A stretch of DNA of 64,000 nt from Novosphingobium acidiphilum DSM 19966 (GTDB lineage: Bacteria > Pseudomonadota > Alphaproteobacteria > Sphingomonadales > Sphingomonadaceae): assembly GCF_000429005.1 (NCBI RefSeq), contig NZ_AUBA01000010.1:81922-145921 (forward strand), in the 5' to 3' direction. The position numbers and the translations under genes were made by a program. The notes beneath the pieces are model-generated. The model saw only the letters and a program-made list of their open reading frames with translations, was not told the origin of the DNA and ran no database searches. This document shows positions 63,915 to 64,000 of this stretch, in pieces (the stretch's first letter is position 1; the number at the start of each line of letters is the position of its first letter).

Positions 63915-64000
63915 AAAGTCCTCCGTGCAGGCATAATTGCAATATTGGCCAGTCCCGGCAACGCCTTACGCTGAGAACGATTGACGAGGCGCGAGAGGAT

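Overview
The window is about 64 kb of GC-rich (by eye roughly two-thirds GC), gene-dense chromosome from an alphaproteobacterium, most likely a sphingomonad such as Novosphingobium or a near relative. The evidence is a MipZ division-site ATPase, a tonB-exbB-exbD-exbD operon, the short interspersed repeat whose translation reads 'HPELVEG' or 'LRQAQDER' (common in sphingomonads), a DUF3035/BamF-like lipoprotein behind lspA, and exported proteins of sphingomonad type. The 5' edge cuts rpoC. There is no rRNA operon, prophage, CRISPR array or intact insertion sequence. I see one tRNA (Thr-GGT).

Layout. 1-11 kb: the 3' part of rpoC, a bidirectional terminator, a TM2 protein, glpX, two exported proteins, hom, and the TonB energising operon. 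11-24 kb: a minus-strand operon mipZ, J-domain protein, phosphomannomutase and Lhr-type helicase; divergent panC; a class II aldolase-like gene with an orphan [2Fe-2S] subunit and arsC; an M14 peptidase, a DUF4136-like protein, galE, rpmJ (type B L36) and a HAD hydrolase; then a scar of inverted repeats around a decayed GIY-YIG gene. 24-36 kb: pgeF-pepN, an M48 protease with a YeeZ-like protein, an EamA transporter with threonine aldolase, tRNA-Thr, gpmA-purE-purK-folA-ribF (overlapping or closely packed genes) and a GDPD-like membrane protein with a damaged active site. 36-44 kb: ileS-lspA-lipoprotein, a CNNM/CorC-type membrane protein, an OmpA lipoprotein, an aldo/keto reductase. 44-56 kb: a LytS/LytTR two-component pair, gamma-glutamyltransferase, a siderophore-interacting flavoprotein divergent from a TonB-dependent receptor, an FAD oxidoreductase, an S10-type peptidase, an acyltransferase and an exported acetamidase. 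56-64 kb: a ClC transporter, an M28 peptidase, a zinc alcohol dehydrogenase, rplM-rpsI, the heme A synthase gene (Cox15/CtaA) and a MerC-domain protein.

Most of the window is ordinary housekeeping sequence. The points most worth following are: two perfect AAGATATATCTT palindromes between the siderophore-interacting protein and the TonB-dependent receptor, which look like operators for a PadR/YqjI-type iron or nickel regulator; a shared non-consensus promoter shape (TTGACA/T, 17 bp, CAAAGG) before both tRNA-Thr and rplM-rpsI; a lone molybdo-hydroxylase-type [2Fe-2S] subunit without a catalytic subunit; a probable leaderless MerC-domain gene; a GDPD-fold protein lacking its catalytic histidines; and a 29-bp inverted repeat pair bracketing a broken GIY-YIG gene. 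I did not find a clearly new multi-gene system.
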